The position numbers were made by a program, and so were the translations under genes. Positions 28,025-38,200 of a stretch of 64,000 nt of DNA are shown piece by piece. Each line of letters begins with the position of its first letter. Positions within the stretch are counted from its first letter, which is position 1. Below the pieces are notes generated by a model. That model was not told the origin of the DNA. It ran no database searches and saw only the letters and a program-made list of their open reading frames with translations. The stretch comes from Cohnella ginsengisoli (GTDB lineage: Bacteria > Bacillota > Bacilli > Paenibacillales > Paenibacillaceae): NCBI RefSeq assembly GCF_029525555.1, contig NZ_JAPDHZ010000002.1, positions 1,711,868 through 1,775,867 of the forward strand, written 5' to 3'.

Positions 28025-29210
28025 ATGTCTAGCACGTTAAAAATCTACACATTGGCGATTCTGAGCTTCTTAGTCGGAACGTCGGAGTATATCATAGCGG
28101 GTATTTTGGATAAAATTGCAGCGACAATGGGCGTCTCGGTGGTGACGGCGGGTCAGCTGATTACCGTTTTTTCGCTCGCTTACGCGTTTGGCGCGCCGTT
28201 CATCATGGCGCTGACCGTCCGAATGGAACGTCGCAAGCTTCTCCTTTGCGCGCTGTTCTTTTTTCATACTGGGAAATGGGCTCGCTTATATAGGGCAGGG
28301 ATATGAACTCCTAATCCTGTCTCGGATCATTATGGGCGTAAGCGCAGGCGTCACGGTTGTATCCGCGCTTACGATCGCGGCCAAGGTGGCCCTGCCAGGC
28401 AAGCAAGGAAGCGCGCTGGCGGCCGTGCTGATGGGCTTTACGGCTTCGTTGATTTTCGGCGTTCCGATTGGAAGAGTGATTGCCTCCGCTTACGATTGGA
28501 AGGCCGTTTTCGGTGGGATCGCATTGGTCGGCCTGCTTGCGATCGCTATCATCGCTCTCGCGATTCCGCGCGTTGACGGAGAGGAACCCGTTCCCTTGCG
28601 CAACCAACTCGCGCTCCTGAAGCAGCCGAGGATGGTCATTGCTTTATCCGTTACGTTTTTCTGGATTGCCGGCTATTCGATTTTCTATTCCTATATTTCG
28701 CCGTTGCTTCTTACGGTAACCGGGATGAGCGACAGCACCTTAAGCACCACGTTATTCGTTATCGGCATCGCCAGCTTAATCGGTTCGAGGTCCGGGGGAT
28801 TCGCCACGGATAAGTGGGGCATTCATCGCGCCCTGTTCGGAGGATTGGCGGTGAATGGCATCGCGCTAATGATGATTGCCTTTACGATCCATGCGCCGTC
28901 TGCTTTGATCCCGATGTTAATCGTTTGGTCGTTCGCGGTCTGGGCGCTGGGTCCTCCGCAACAACTGCACTTAATTACGCTCGCTCCCGAATCCGCGGGA
29001 ATTATGCTTAGCTTGAACAATTCGGTGCTTCAGCTCGCCATGGCCGCAGGCGCCGGAATCGGGGGCGTAGCCGTAGAGCGGATTTCAATTTCGTCCGTCG
29101 CTTGGGTTGCGGCGGCGGGAATCGTTTTGGCGATTGCGGCAGTCCTCTTGTCCCGCAGGAAACCCCGATCCGAAAAATCCGTCCAGCTGACCGGCCAGCA
29201 ATCGTTTTAA
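28025..29210 (+). CDS. MFS efflux transporter, DHA1/AraJ-like (frameshifted)
   Basis: The corrected product has 394 residues and about twelve membrane helices. The N-terminus FLVGTSEYIIAGILDKIA is typical of DHA1 drug/sugar/nucleoside exporters such as AraJ and PbuE. ATG 28025 has GAGGAG upstream. An extra base in T6 28259-28264 breaks the frame after ALFFF; correction gives ALFFFILGNGLAYIGQG. It lies between the Atu4866-like gene and the SDR gene with 18-30 bp spacing, so one operon. The exported compound is unknown. Confidence 0.82.
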
Positions 29211-29228
29211 TACAGGAGGTTTTTATCG

Positions 29229-30074
29229 ATGAAGCATCCCAATGTTTGGTTCGTAACAGGCTCGTCTAAAGGCTTAGGGCTAGCACTAACCCAAAAGCTA
29301 TTGGCGGAAGGCTGCCGGGTCGCTGCGACGTCAAGAAATCTGGATGCGCTAACGACAGCGGTCGGCACCCGGGAAACGGATCGTTTTCTGCCTTTACAGG
29401 CGAACCTTGCCCATGAGCGAGAGGTAGAAACCGCCATTACATCTGTCATTGCCAAATTCGGCCGTGTGGATGTCATCGTCAATAATGCCGGCTATGGGCT
29501 GCAAGGAACGTTCGAATCGCTGACCGACCAGGAGATACGCGATCATTTCGATATAAACGTATTTAGCATTATGAACGTACTGCGTCATGCCATTCCTCAT
29601 CTTCGAAAGGCGGGCCGAGGTCACATCTTTAATATGTCTTCCATCGGCGGGTTCAGTGGCGGTTATACCGGCTGGGGCAGCTACTCCGCCACCAAATTCG
29701 CCGTATCCGGCCTTACGGAGGCTTTGGCTGCCGAGATGAAGCCGTTCGGCGTATCGGCCACCGTCGTTTATCCCGGCGCTTTCCGTACCAGCTTCCTGAC
29801 CGAACAATCGTTGGCCGTCTCGCCGAATCCGATTCTTGCGTATACGGAAGCACAGGCTTCAATCGATCGCTATCTCGAAATGTCGGGTAAACAGCAGGGA
29901 GATCCCGCTAAGGCCGCTGAAGTTTTGATGCGAATCGCCGCAGACCCCACGCCTCCGCTGCATCTGTTTTTAGGACCCGATGCTTATAAAGCGGCGAACG
30001 AAAAGATAAAGCGTGTGTTGCACGACTTGGACAGCAATAAGTATTTGACCCTTTCTACTTCATTTCAAGGATAA
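29229..30074 (+). CDS. Short-chain dehydrogenase/reductase
   Basis: The 281-residue NAD(P)-dependent oxidoreductase has the classical cofactor motif TGSSKGLG near the N-terminus, NNAG, catalytic Ser (MSSIGG) and YSATK. Length and C-terminal shape fit the classical SDR group acting on small alcohols or aldehydes. A good AGGAGG precedes ATG 29229. It is the last gene of the operon divergent from the AraC regulator. It is probably a detoxification reductase, which is an inference. Confidence 0.88.
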   Translation: MKHPNVWFVTGSSKGLGLALTQKLLAEGCRVAATSRNLDALTTAVGTRETDRFLPLQANLAHEREVETAITSVIAKFGRVDVIVNNAGYGLQGTFESLTDQEIRDHFDINVFSIMNVLRHAIPHLRKAGRGHIFNMSSIGGFSGGYTGWGSYSATKFAVSGLTEALAAEMKPFGVSATVVYPGAFRTSFLTEQSLAVSPNPILAYTEAQASIDRYLEMSGKQQGDPAKAAEVLMRIAADPTPPLHLFLGPDAYKAANEKIKRVLHDLDSNKYLTLSTSFQG

Positions 30075-30140
30075 TAGGAGGGAATCAATCCCCTCTAAAC
30101 TCAAGTCGCCTTTTACGTGGTCACGCCCCTCCTTGGACAT

Positions 30141-30170
30141 TTGGGATTCCTTCCCCTGCAACCTTATAAT
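30141..30170 (+). promoter_or_regulatory. Promoter of the M15 peptidase gene
   Basis: TTGGGA (30141-30146), an 18-bp spacer and a perfect TATAAT (30165-30170), 70 bp before the start codon. Confidence 0.5.
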
Positions 30171-30240
30171 AGAAAATAGGATTACGAACCGCATGGGGGA
30201 GAATAATAGGGAGTAAGATCGCGTCGAAAGGAAGAGATTG

Positions 30241-30888
30241 ATGAACTTGGAATCCTCCGGGGCGTCGCTGGCGAGAAGGCGAGCTTCTCCCTCCCGCTGG
30301 CGAGGTCGACTGCTGCTGGCCGCCTGCATCGCCGCCGCGCTGATCGTCGCCGCGAACTTGCCTGCCGTTAAATTATTGCTGCCCGCCGAGCTGTGGCGCA
30401 AAGTGCCTCCGGTCGTCTCCTTGCATCCGCTCGTCGCCGTGAAGATGAAGACGCTGAAGGCCGAGGCCGCAGCGAAGGGCATCCGGATCGCGATTACGGA
30501 CGGCTTTCGCAGCGAAACGGAGCAGGACGCGCTCTATCGCAAGGGACGGAGCGCTCCGGGCGCCATCGTGACGAATGCCAAAGGCGGCCAATCGTATCAT
30601 AACTACGGATTGGCCATCGACTTCGCGATCCGCGCGAAGAACGGCGACGTGCTCTGGGACATGGCGTACGACGGCAATCGCAACGGGAAATCCGACTGGA
30701 TGGAAGTCGTCGGGATCGCCAAGCGGCTCGGCTTTGCCTGGGGCGGCGATTGGGAGAGCTTCCCGGATTATCCGCACCTGCAGATGGACTTCGGGCTGTC
30801 CATCCCGGAGCTGCAGCGCGGACATCGGCCGCCCGAGGATCTTCGGCTCGCGGAGGAGCGGGCGCAGCAAGCAGGAGGCAAGGCATGA
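30241..30888 (+). CDS. M15-family peptidoglycan peptidase, CwlK/VanY-like
   Basis: The 215-residue protein has an N-terminal membrane anchor or signal (about residues 24-42, LLLAACIAAALIVAANL) and an M15 zinc peptidase domain. The zinc and catalytic residues are visible in SYHNYGLAIDFA and PHLQMDFG. It probably cuts stem peptides in the cell wall (L-Ala-D-Glu endopeptidase or D,D-carboxypeptidase). ATG 30241 is preferred to the TTG immediately before it, since AAAGGAAGAG is correctly spaced. It is a single-gene unit with its own promoter and terminator. Confidence 0.87.
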   Translation: MNLESSGASLARRRASPSRWRGRLLLAACIAAALIVAANLPAVKLLLPAELWRKVPPVVSLHPLVAVKMKTLKAEAAAKGIRIAITDGFRSETEQDALYRKGRSAPGAIVTNAKGGQSYHNYGLAIDFAIRAKNGDVLWDMAYDGNRNGKSDWMEVVGIAKRLGFAWGGDWESFPDYPHLQMDFGLSIPELQRGHRPPEDLRLAEERAQQAGGKA

Positions 30889-30893
30889 TAAAG

Positions 30894-30932
30894 AAGGTGT
30901 CCGAACCCTGATGGGGCCGGACACCTTTTTTA
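30894..30932 (+). terminator. Terminator of the M15 peptidase gene
   Basis: AAGGTGTCCG (30894-30903) pairs with CGGACACCTT (30918-30927), followed by T residues. It starts a few bases after the stop and reaches the end of the convergent small gene. Confidence 0.8.
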
Positions 30933-31172
30933 TTTGCCGCCCGCCGCGCAAGCCGGGCAGATGCAGGTTCGCCCCCGCAGCGACAGGGGCACGCTTGCCA
31001 AGACATCCTCGCCGATCGCCCTGCGCATGCACCAGCAGGACTCTACCTCCCGGCCCGCTTCGATCGCGCAGCCGTTCGGTCCGCCGCATAGCGGGCAGCA
31101 GTCCCGGTCCGTGTTATCGGACGACATCCTGCCCGTATCTCCGCTCAGGTCGTTCGTTTTATCCGTCATCAT
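30930..31172 (-). CDS. Cysteine-rich CWC mini-protein
   Basis: The 80-residue product has the Cys_rich_CWC pattern: DCCPLCGGPNGCAIE, then SCWCM and CICPACA. The spaced Cys pairs suggest zinc binding. The family is of unknown function. ATG 31172 follows GAGGAGG with 11-nt spacing; the next codon is also ATG. It lies 16 bp after the start-distal end of the large glycosyltransferase gene in the same direction, so the two may be cotranscribed. Confidence 0.75.
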   Translation of the reverse strand: MMTDKTNDLSGDTGRMSSDNTDRDCCPLCGGPNGCAIEAGREVESCWCMRRAIGEDVLASVPLSLRGRTCICPACAAGGK

Positions 31173-31188
31173 CCGCTTCCGCGCCTCC

Positions 31189-34100
31189 TCAACCGTTGAA
31201 AATCCAGGAATCGAACCACCGGAGCGCGTGAACGACGTAGGATTTATCCACCGTCATGCCTGACAGGATCGGATAGAACAGGACGAACAGCAGCAACGCC
31301 GCGCCGAGGTAGCCGTAGACGTGGCCGCGCGTCATCCGCCCGCGATCCCTGCCTTCTTTCAATACGTAAACGATCAGGAGGATCACAAAGGGGACGCTCG
31401 CGAAAAAATGATAGATAAACGTCAAGCGGGACACGCCGACCCAGGGAAGATACTCCGCGGCCAAACCGATCAGCAGGAAGACGAGACGCGGGTCGCGCGC
31501 CCGGTCCTTGAAGAGCAGGAAGATCGCGGCCGCGACGGCGGCGATGCCGATCCACCAGACGGCGGGATTGCCCATCGCCACGATGCTCGACACCTGGTTC
31601 GCCGCGACGGTACCGCCGTAATACCAGATCGGCTTGATCATCAGCGGCCATTGCCACCAGCTCGACGCGAACGGATGGGTCGCCACCAGATGCGCATGGT
31701 AGTTGTACATGAACTTCTGGTAGGTCAGCATGTCGTGGAAGCCATGCCCCGGGCCCGATACGAGGAAAAACGGAATGTAGCTCGCCGTATAGATCAGCGC
31801 GGGCACGACCAGGAAAAACGGCACGCACCACAGCACGGCGCGCAGCAGGAACGCATGCTCTGCCCGGCGCCGCCAAAGCGTGATCGCGAACAATACCGCA
31901 AGTCCGCCTCCCGCGTAAATATCGATCCATTTGCTCGCAGCCCCGAGACCGAAGAACAGACCCGCCAGCGCGAGCGGCACGGCGACGCGGCGGAAACTTT
32001 CTCCCGCGAGCGCCCGTTCGTAATATTTGTACATGTACACATACATCAACAGGATGAAGAAAACGCCGTAGACATCGACGGTCGCGATGCGCGTCTGCGT
32101 GAAGTGCATGAAGTCGAACGTCAGCAAAAATGCCGCCGCGAAGGCGAGCTCGGTGCGGCCGAACATCCGCTTGGCGAGCAGGTACATGAGCGGGACCATC
32201 GCGATGCCGAGCAGCGTGCCCATGATCCGCCAGCCGAACGGGTTCATGCCGAACAGGGAGACGCCGAGCGCCATCAGCCCTTTGCCGAGCGGCGGGTGCG
32301 TCGTCTCGTACGGCTCGATATGGTGCAGGAATTCGTATGCCGTGCGGCCGTGATAGATCTCGTCGAAATACATGCTGTTGAGATAAGACGGCTTCTTCGG
32401 CACGTCGCCCGGCTCGTCGAGCAGCGCGTCGCCGCCTTCGCTCGTCTTGGCCGGCGTCAAGGTGTCGCCCTCCACGTCGCGGAACGACAGCTCGTACAGC
32501 GTCCAGCCCGGATTCGACGCCGAGACGCGCACGTACCGCTGGTTGATGGCGACGGGCTGTTCCTTCCATTGGAAGACGGAGCCGCCGTTCAGCACGAACG
32601 TCAGGGCGCTCGTCCAGCTGTTGCCGTCCGCCGATTGCGACAGCTCGATCGTGCTGTCCTCCGCTCGTCCTTCGTCCCGCGTCCCGCCGAACCAGATGAC
32701 GGAGGCGACGGCCTGCGGCGCTCCGAAGTCGTACACGATGGCGCTGGCCGGCGCGGGTGGCGTCCAGCCGGACTCGGGCGCGCGCATCGAGCCGAGATTG
32801 ACGAGCGCGATGATGCCGTAGACGAGCGTCAAGCCGCCGACGAGCAGGCGGTCGAGCCGGGAGAACTTGGCGTCGGACGCCGATATGGCGGTCTCGAACG
32901 CTTGTTGGGAAGGCGTGGTTTTGGACGATGCGTTTTTGGCTGAAGCATTTTTGAAAGATGCGCCGCCTTTGCCTCCTTTTGCGGAGACGGCCGTTATGGC
33001 AGGCGCGGCCGCCAGCGCCTTGCCCTTCTCCAGCGTCCAGCCGACGTAGACGGCGTAGGCCGAGATCGCGAGGTTGACGAGCGACAGGAAGCGGAAAAAG
33101 CCGTCCGTTGCAGATAGGTAATAGTTTTTGTCCAGCCCGAAGTAGAGCACGTAGGCCGCGTCCGCGAAATGCGTAAACGTAAGGCCAAGGAACATCCACA
33201 GCAAACGACGGTCCTTGAGCAGGATAAACGCGAGCAGCGCGAGCGCGACGGCCGGGTAGCCGTAACGCTCGTGCATGCTCGTCTTGAGCGCGAATACGAG
33301 CAGGAAGGTCAAGTACGCCAGGTAGGTCCAGCGCGACGCGGCTTCAAGCTTGCGATGCCGCCAGGCCAGCCAGACGACATAGGCAACGATGAGCACAACG
33401 GACAGGTTGCTCCAGAACGCCATCGCGGCCGATACCTTGACGCCGTTCAGTCCGAGCAGGCCGTACAGGTTGGCGGCGTTCAACGTCGCGTACGGATAGC
33501 TGTCGAACATCGCCTTGTAGCGCTCGACGATCCAGTCGGGAGATTGATGGATGGAAAACGGCAGTACGAGCAGTACGAAGACGGCGGCGCCGTACAGCAG
33601 CGATTCGCCCCAAGCCCTGCGGCTGCGCCGGACGGCCAGCGCCAGCAGCAGCACCGGAATGGCGACGATCGCCTGCGGCTTGATCAGCACGGCGGCGACG
33701 ATGGCGGCCGTCGCATAGGGGAGCTTGCCCTCCGCGATCGCCCAGACGGCGAGCAGGATGAACAGCGCGAGGAACGAATCGATCTGGCCCCAAACGACCG
33801 AATTGTGGAACACCATCGGGTTAAAAAGATACAAGGATGCGATCGCGGCGCCCGCGGCGGCGCCGAACCGCGGACGCGCGATACGGAGCAGCACGTATGA
33901 AGCCGCGAGATCGGCCGCGATTGACGGCAGCTTGAGGAGCAGCGCCGATCCGGCGGACGGGTAGCCGACATGCATCAGCTTCTGCAGCACGCCAATGACG
34001 TACAGCACGTAAATATAGCCCGGGGGGTAATCCACGAAAATATCGGCCGTGTAAAAGCCGTGCAGTCCTGCTTCGTAGGCATGGTTCGCCCAAAAATAAA

Positions 34101-34998
34101 AGTCGAGGGCGTCGATCGGATGCCCCTGCATGATCGGCGCGCAGGCCGCGCGTATGAGCAAGGCACCCGTAAAGAGCAGCAGGACGGCGCCCTTGCCTTC
34201 GCGCGCCTTGCCGCCCGGCAGCCTCGCATCTCCCGCGCGGCGCAAGTAGGAGACGATGCCCCAAGCCAGTGCGGCATAAGCGGCAGCCAGCAAAAACATC
34301 ATGACCGTATAGGTGCCGTGCCCGCCTCCTGCGTCTGCACCGGCGCTTGCGCCTTCGCCGCCGGACGCCGCTCCGTCGTAGGCCTCGGGCCACAGTGGAA
34401 TAACGACGGCGCCGGCCGGGGCTTCCGCCAGCTTTTCGAGCGCGATGTCGTCGAAGTCCGCCCGTCCGCTGTTCAGGCTGCCGTAGCTGCCGAGACGGGC
34501 CGCGACGGTAATGCTCGTCTGGTCGGCGCCCGTCTTGCCGTACCATTCGACCTGGCGCCATTCGCCCTGCGAATCTCCGATCGCCGGAAAAGGAGCTGCG
34601 ATGCCGAGCACGGACAGGTTGCCTCCCGTGCGTTCGGCGAGCCCGCCCGCGACCCGAATCCAGGCGGACAGCTTATAGACCGAATCGGCTTCGACCGCTA
34701 CCGTCTGAATCCAGCGGGCGTCGTTATCGCTCGCGTTGGAGACGCTCAAATAGGCTTGGCCGCTATGGCCGCCGTCCTGCCCGACCGTCAGCGTGCTGAC
34801 CGCAGCGCCGTTCGCGTCTGCCGCGTATACGTCCTGCGTCCAGCCGTCGGGCTGCCCGCTCCCGCTCGCCGCGCTCTCGGCGCCGCCATTGCGGATCAGC
34901 GCCGCAGCCTCTGCCGCGTGCGCGGCGGAAAACCCGCCTAAGCAGCCCAGCACGGTGATCAGCAGCGCCAACATCCATACCCCTATCGTTCTCCTCAT
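31189..34998 (-). CDS. Double GT-C glycosyltransferase: mannosyltransferase-like module fused to PMT-like module
   Basis: The 1269-residue protein is intact. Order: signal/anchor helix (residues 1-25); an extracellular carbohydrate-binding-like domain (NGGAESAASGSGQPDGW on, about 30-190); a first multi-helix GT-C module (about 230-660) with DALDFYFWANHAYEAG and DYPPGY; a discoidin-like domain (YDFGAPQAV to WTLYELSF, about 760-860); then a PMT/GT39-like module (about 880-1269) with FDEIYHGRTAYEFL and THPPLGK. It probably transfers sugars from polyprenyl phosphate to surface polymers or proteins. ATG 34998 has a GGGGGGA site; a longer frame to 35142 is Arg-rich and unlikely. Confidence 0.82.
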   Translation of the reverse strand: MRRTIGVWMLALLITVLGCLGGFSAAHAAEAAALIRNGGAESAASGSGQPDGWTQDVYAADANGAAVSTLTVGQDGGHSGQAYLSVSNASDNDARWIQTVAVEADSVYKLSAWIRVAGGLAERTGGNLSVLGIAAPFPAIGDSQGEWRQVEWYGKTGADQTSITVAARLGSYGSLNSGRADFDDIALEKLAEAPAGAVVIPLWPEAYDGAASGGEGASAGADAGGGHGTYTVMMFLLAAAYAALAWGIVSYLRRAGDARLPGGKAREGKGAVLLLFTGALLIRAACAPIMQGHPIDALDFYFWANHAYEAGLHGFYTADIFVDYPPGYIYVLYVIGVLQKLMHVGYPSAGSALLLKLPSIAADLAASYVLLRIARPRFGAAAGAAIASLYLFNPMVFHNSVVWGQIDSFLALFILLAVWAIAEGKLPYATAAIVAAVLIKPQAIVAIPVLLLALAVRRSRRAWGESLLYGAAVFVLLVLPFSIHQSPDWIVERYKAMFDSYPYATLNAANLYGLLGLNGVKVSAAMAFWSNLSVVLIVAYVVWLAWRHRKLEAASRWTYLAYLTFLLVFALKTSMHERYGYPAVALALLAFILLKDRRLLWMFLGLTFTHFADAAYVLYFGLDKNYYLSATDGFFRFLSLVNLAISAYAVYVGWTLEKGKALAAAPAITAVSAKGGKGGASFKNASAKNASSKTTPSQQAFETAISASDAKFSRLDRLLVGGLTLVYGIIALVNLGSMRAPESGWTPPAPASAIVYDFGAPQAVASVIWFGGTRDEGRAEDSTIELSQSADGNSWTSALTFVLNGGSVFQWKEQPVAINQRYVRVSASNPGWTLYELSFRDVEGDTLTPAKTSEGGDALLDEPGDVPKKPSYLNSMYFDEIYHGRTAYEFLHHIEPYETTHPPLGKGLMALGVSLFGMNPFGWRIMGTLLGIAMVPLMYLLAKRMFGRTELAFAAAFLLTFDFMHFTQTRIATVDVYGVFFILLMYVYMYKYYERALAGESFRRVAVPLALAGLFFGLGAASKWIDIYAGGGLAVLFAITLWRRRAEHAFLLRAVLWCVPFFLVVPALIYTASYIPFFLVSGPGHGFHDMLTYQKFMYNYHAHLVATHPFASSWWQWPLMIKPIWYYGGTVAANQVSSIVAMGNPAVWWIGIAAVAAAIFLLFKDRARDPRLVFLLIGLAAEYLPWVGVSRLTFIYHFFASVPFVILLIVYVLKEGRDRGRMTRGHVYGYLGAALLLFVLFYPILSGMTVDKSYVVHALRWFDSWIFNG

Positions 34999-35092
34999 GC
35001 TTCCCCCCCGACGATCTGTTCGTTCTCGCGCCAGCGGCGCGGCGCCCGGACGTCCGCGGCGCCTATGCAGGCGCCGCCGTCCGCTAACCGGC

Positions 35093-35132
35093 AAAAATGC
35101 GCATCCCCGCTGCGGAGCGAAGACGCGCATTT
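35093..35132 (-). terminator. Terminator downstream of the GH87-like gene
   Basis: AAATGCGC (35095-35102) pairs with GCGCATTT (35125-35132). On the minus strand the stem is followed by T residues. It lies about 100 bp after the gene's stop. A GC-rich IR-like stretch (35041-35080) precedes it. Confidence 0.65.
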
Positions 35133-35230
35133 CCGCGTTCAAACCTTATTGACGATGCGTTCCAAGCATTTGTTACGGTTCGTCTTGCGTTGGCATATAA
35201 ATTGGCGATGCCCGTTCATGACGGATCCGG

Positions 35231-38200
35231 TTAATCGGCTGCGTTCGTTAAGCCGGCCGCCTGCAGCGTACGGCTCAGCATGGCGACGGCTTCAGCTCGG
35301 GTCGCCGTCGCGCGCGGCGCGAGGCGGCCGTCCGGCAGCCCCTTCAAGATGCCGAACGAGGACGCGGTCCGAACCGCATCGGCCGACCAGCCATGGATGT
35401 CCGAAGCATCCGCGAACGCGGCGGCAGGCTTCGCCCCGCCGTCCGTCGAGGCTGGCGCGCCGGCCAGCTTCAGCGCTTGCGCAGTCATGACGGCCACCTC
35501 TTCGCGGGTGACCGTCGCCTGCGGACGGAAGCTGCCGTCCCCGAAGCCGCGGACGAGACCGTAGGCGGCCGCCGTGCGTACCTCTGCGGCATACCAGGCG
35601 CTGCCGGCTACGTCCTTGAAGCCGACGTCGCCTCCAGGATCCCGGAGGCCGAGCCCCCGGACGAGCAGCGCCGCGAATTCGGCCCGCGTGATGCTGCGCA
35701 CAGGTCCGAACGCATCGTTACCGACGCCTTTGACGATAAGCTTCGACGCGAGCCGCTCGATCTCCTGCTTTGCCCAGTGATTCGACAGATCCGAAAACGT
35801 TGCGGGGTGAGAAACGACGGCGTACGCGCTGTTGCCCGGGCTGCGAATCGTAACGGTCGTGCCGCCGTCCTCGCTCGCCTGGAACAACGCCGGCACGTAG
35901 ACGAACGATCCGGCGCCATCCTCGTCCGTCCTGTAGACGACCGCCGTCACCGACGCTTCGTCAAGGCGGCCCGCCGTCTTGATCGTGCGGTCGACGTAGA
36001 CGCCGCCGAAGTCGCCGATCGTCTCGGTCTTCCCGCCGTTGCGGAGCTCGACGGAAAATTCGACGGGCGCCGCGACCAGCGCAAGCCCCTGACGCTTCGC
36101 CGCTTCCCGGATCGGCGGCAGGGCCGCCTCTTCGAGCGGCTTGATCCCGAAAATCCACAACGCCTTCGGATCCCGATCGTAGCCGCGATCCTTGACGAGC
36201 TTGACTGCCAGGGACAGCGGGAACCGGTACGTGGCGTCGCCGCTCGCGATCGTCAGGACCGCGTCCGGCTTGCCGGCGGCCGCTGCGAGCAGCGCCTGCA
36301 CGGTAAACGGCGCGGTGCCGTCCGCCGAGGCGTTCACCGCGATCGCGTTGCCCGTCGACGCCTTCAGCTTAGCGTCGTTGGCGGCAGCCGCAGCATCGAT
36401 GACGCTGCCGCCAGATCCGCTATTGCCGCCGCTGGTATCGACCGGCGGGTTTACGACCTGCGATGCCGCGACTTTAACCGTGTACGTCCGCTCTGCTCCG
36501 CCGTAGGCGATACGCAGGCGCGTCTCGCCAGTCGCGATGCCGCGCAGCAAGCCCGCGGCATCCGCGGCCGCGACAGACGCCTGGTCCGTCGCGAACGTCG
36601 ACTGCGCCGTGACGTCCTTGCCCGCGGCGTCGGTCACCTTGATCGCGAGCGTTGCGCCCGCGGTCAGGGCGAAGCCGTTCAGCGAGCCCCCCTCGGCCGT
36701 CGCCGCGAACGGTTTGGCCGCGGACGCGAAGCCCTCGTTGACCTCCCGCAGGGCGAAGCCTGCGGAAGCGTTGGCGACGTCCGCGATTTTCGTGCCGCGA
36801 ACGATGACGTTGTCGATGTCGGCCGCGCCCGTGACGGTCGGCGCCACTTGCACGCCGGCCGTGCCGGCGCCGTCGAGCACGAGATTTTGCAGGAGCAGCC
36901 TGCCGCCCGAGATCGCCTGGATCCCGTTGACCACGACGCCCGCGTATGTGCTGTCCAGCGCCGTATTGTCGCGCAGCACGATGTCGCCGGCCATGTTTTT
37001 CGTATCGGCGAACAGCCAGAATGCGCCAAGATTTGTCTGCAAGCCTGTATCGTAGCTGCCCGTGCGAATGAGCGTATTGCGCTCGACGACCGTCTTCCCC
37101 GCGAACGGCAGCGGGTTGAACCGCGTGGACACCGTGATGCCCGAGCCGTTTACGATCGTATCTTTGGCTATATTGTCTTGAATCCGGTTGTCCGTGCCGC
37201 CGAAGACGGCGATGTTGTTGGCCAGCCACGGCAGGCTCACCGTGTTGAAGCGCGCCGTGTTTTTCACGCTTGAGCGCCCGTCGGTCGACCACATCGCGAT
37301 GCCGTCGTCGCCCGGGTACCGGACGTCGCTCTGCTCGAGCATGCTGTCCGCCGTGCCGACGCTGAAGTTGATGCCGTCCGCCATCAGGTTGCGCATGCGC
37401 AAGCCGACCATGTGCAGGCCGTGCGTGTAGGCCTCGCCGTCCTTCATCTTGGTAAGCCACAGCCCTGCTTTCGTATGCTCGATCCATACGTTCTGGAGCA
37501 CGGAGCCCGGACCGAAGCCGCCGTGAAACGCATTGGTGATCGCCTCGTCGTCCCGCACGTTGATATCCCCGTCGATGAGCAGGTCGTAGACGCCGATATC
37601 GTCGCCTCGACCCACGAACTTAGCGCCCGTCAGCTGCGTGTGCCACATGCCCGCGCCGCGGATCTGGATGCGGTCCAGGTCGAGCAGGCCGTCCCGAAGC
37701 TCGTATTCGCCGGCGGGGAACCAGACGCCCTTGCCTTCGGCCTTCGCCGCCTTCATCGCGCGCTTGAAGGCCGCTGTATCGTCGATGCCGTCGTCCTTGG
37801 CCGCGCCGTAATCGTCCACGGACAGGAATCCTTCGGGCATCGGCAGCGATGCCGCCGCCTGCTCGAAGTCCGCCAGATCGATCGTGTAAAAAGGCGAGGT
37901 GCTTTCGGCATCCTTTTTCAGCGTGATCTTTGCGCCCGCAGGCACGTCGCCGATCAGCGCGTGCGTCTCGTCGAAAAAGCGGTGCCCGCTGCCCTGCGTC
38001 GGATCGTTGGACCACGGATAGCTGCCGTATTCCCAGGCGTACTTGGACGTCAGCGTCAGCTTCTGCCTGAACTGGCCGTTCACGTACAGCCCCAGCGTCT
38101 CGGTACGGCCCGCGCCGTCCGCGCTGTCGGGAATCGAGTAGCGCAGCACGATCGAATTGGCCGGACGCGCCAGCGTGAACGCGACGTAGTCGCCGGTCTC

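Noticed and set aside
27740..28306. A fusion of the Atu4866-like domain with an MFS N-terminus
   Set aside because: Removing one T from T7 27975-27981 gives the normal stop, and a separate ribosome site and ATG exist for the transporter.
31321..32943. A 540-residue open frame opposite the glycosyltransferase gene
   Set aside because: It is low-complexity Arg/His/Asp-rich sequence without domains, opposite a clear membrane enzyme.
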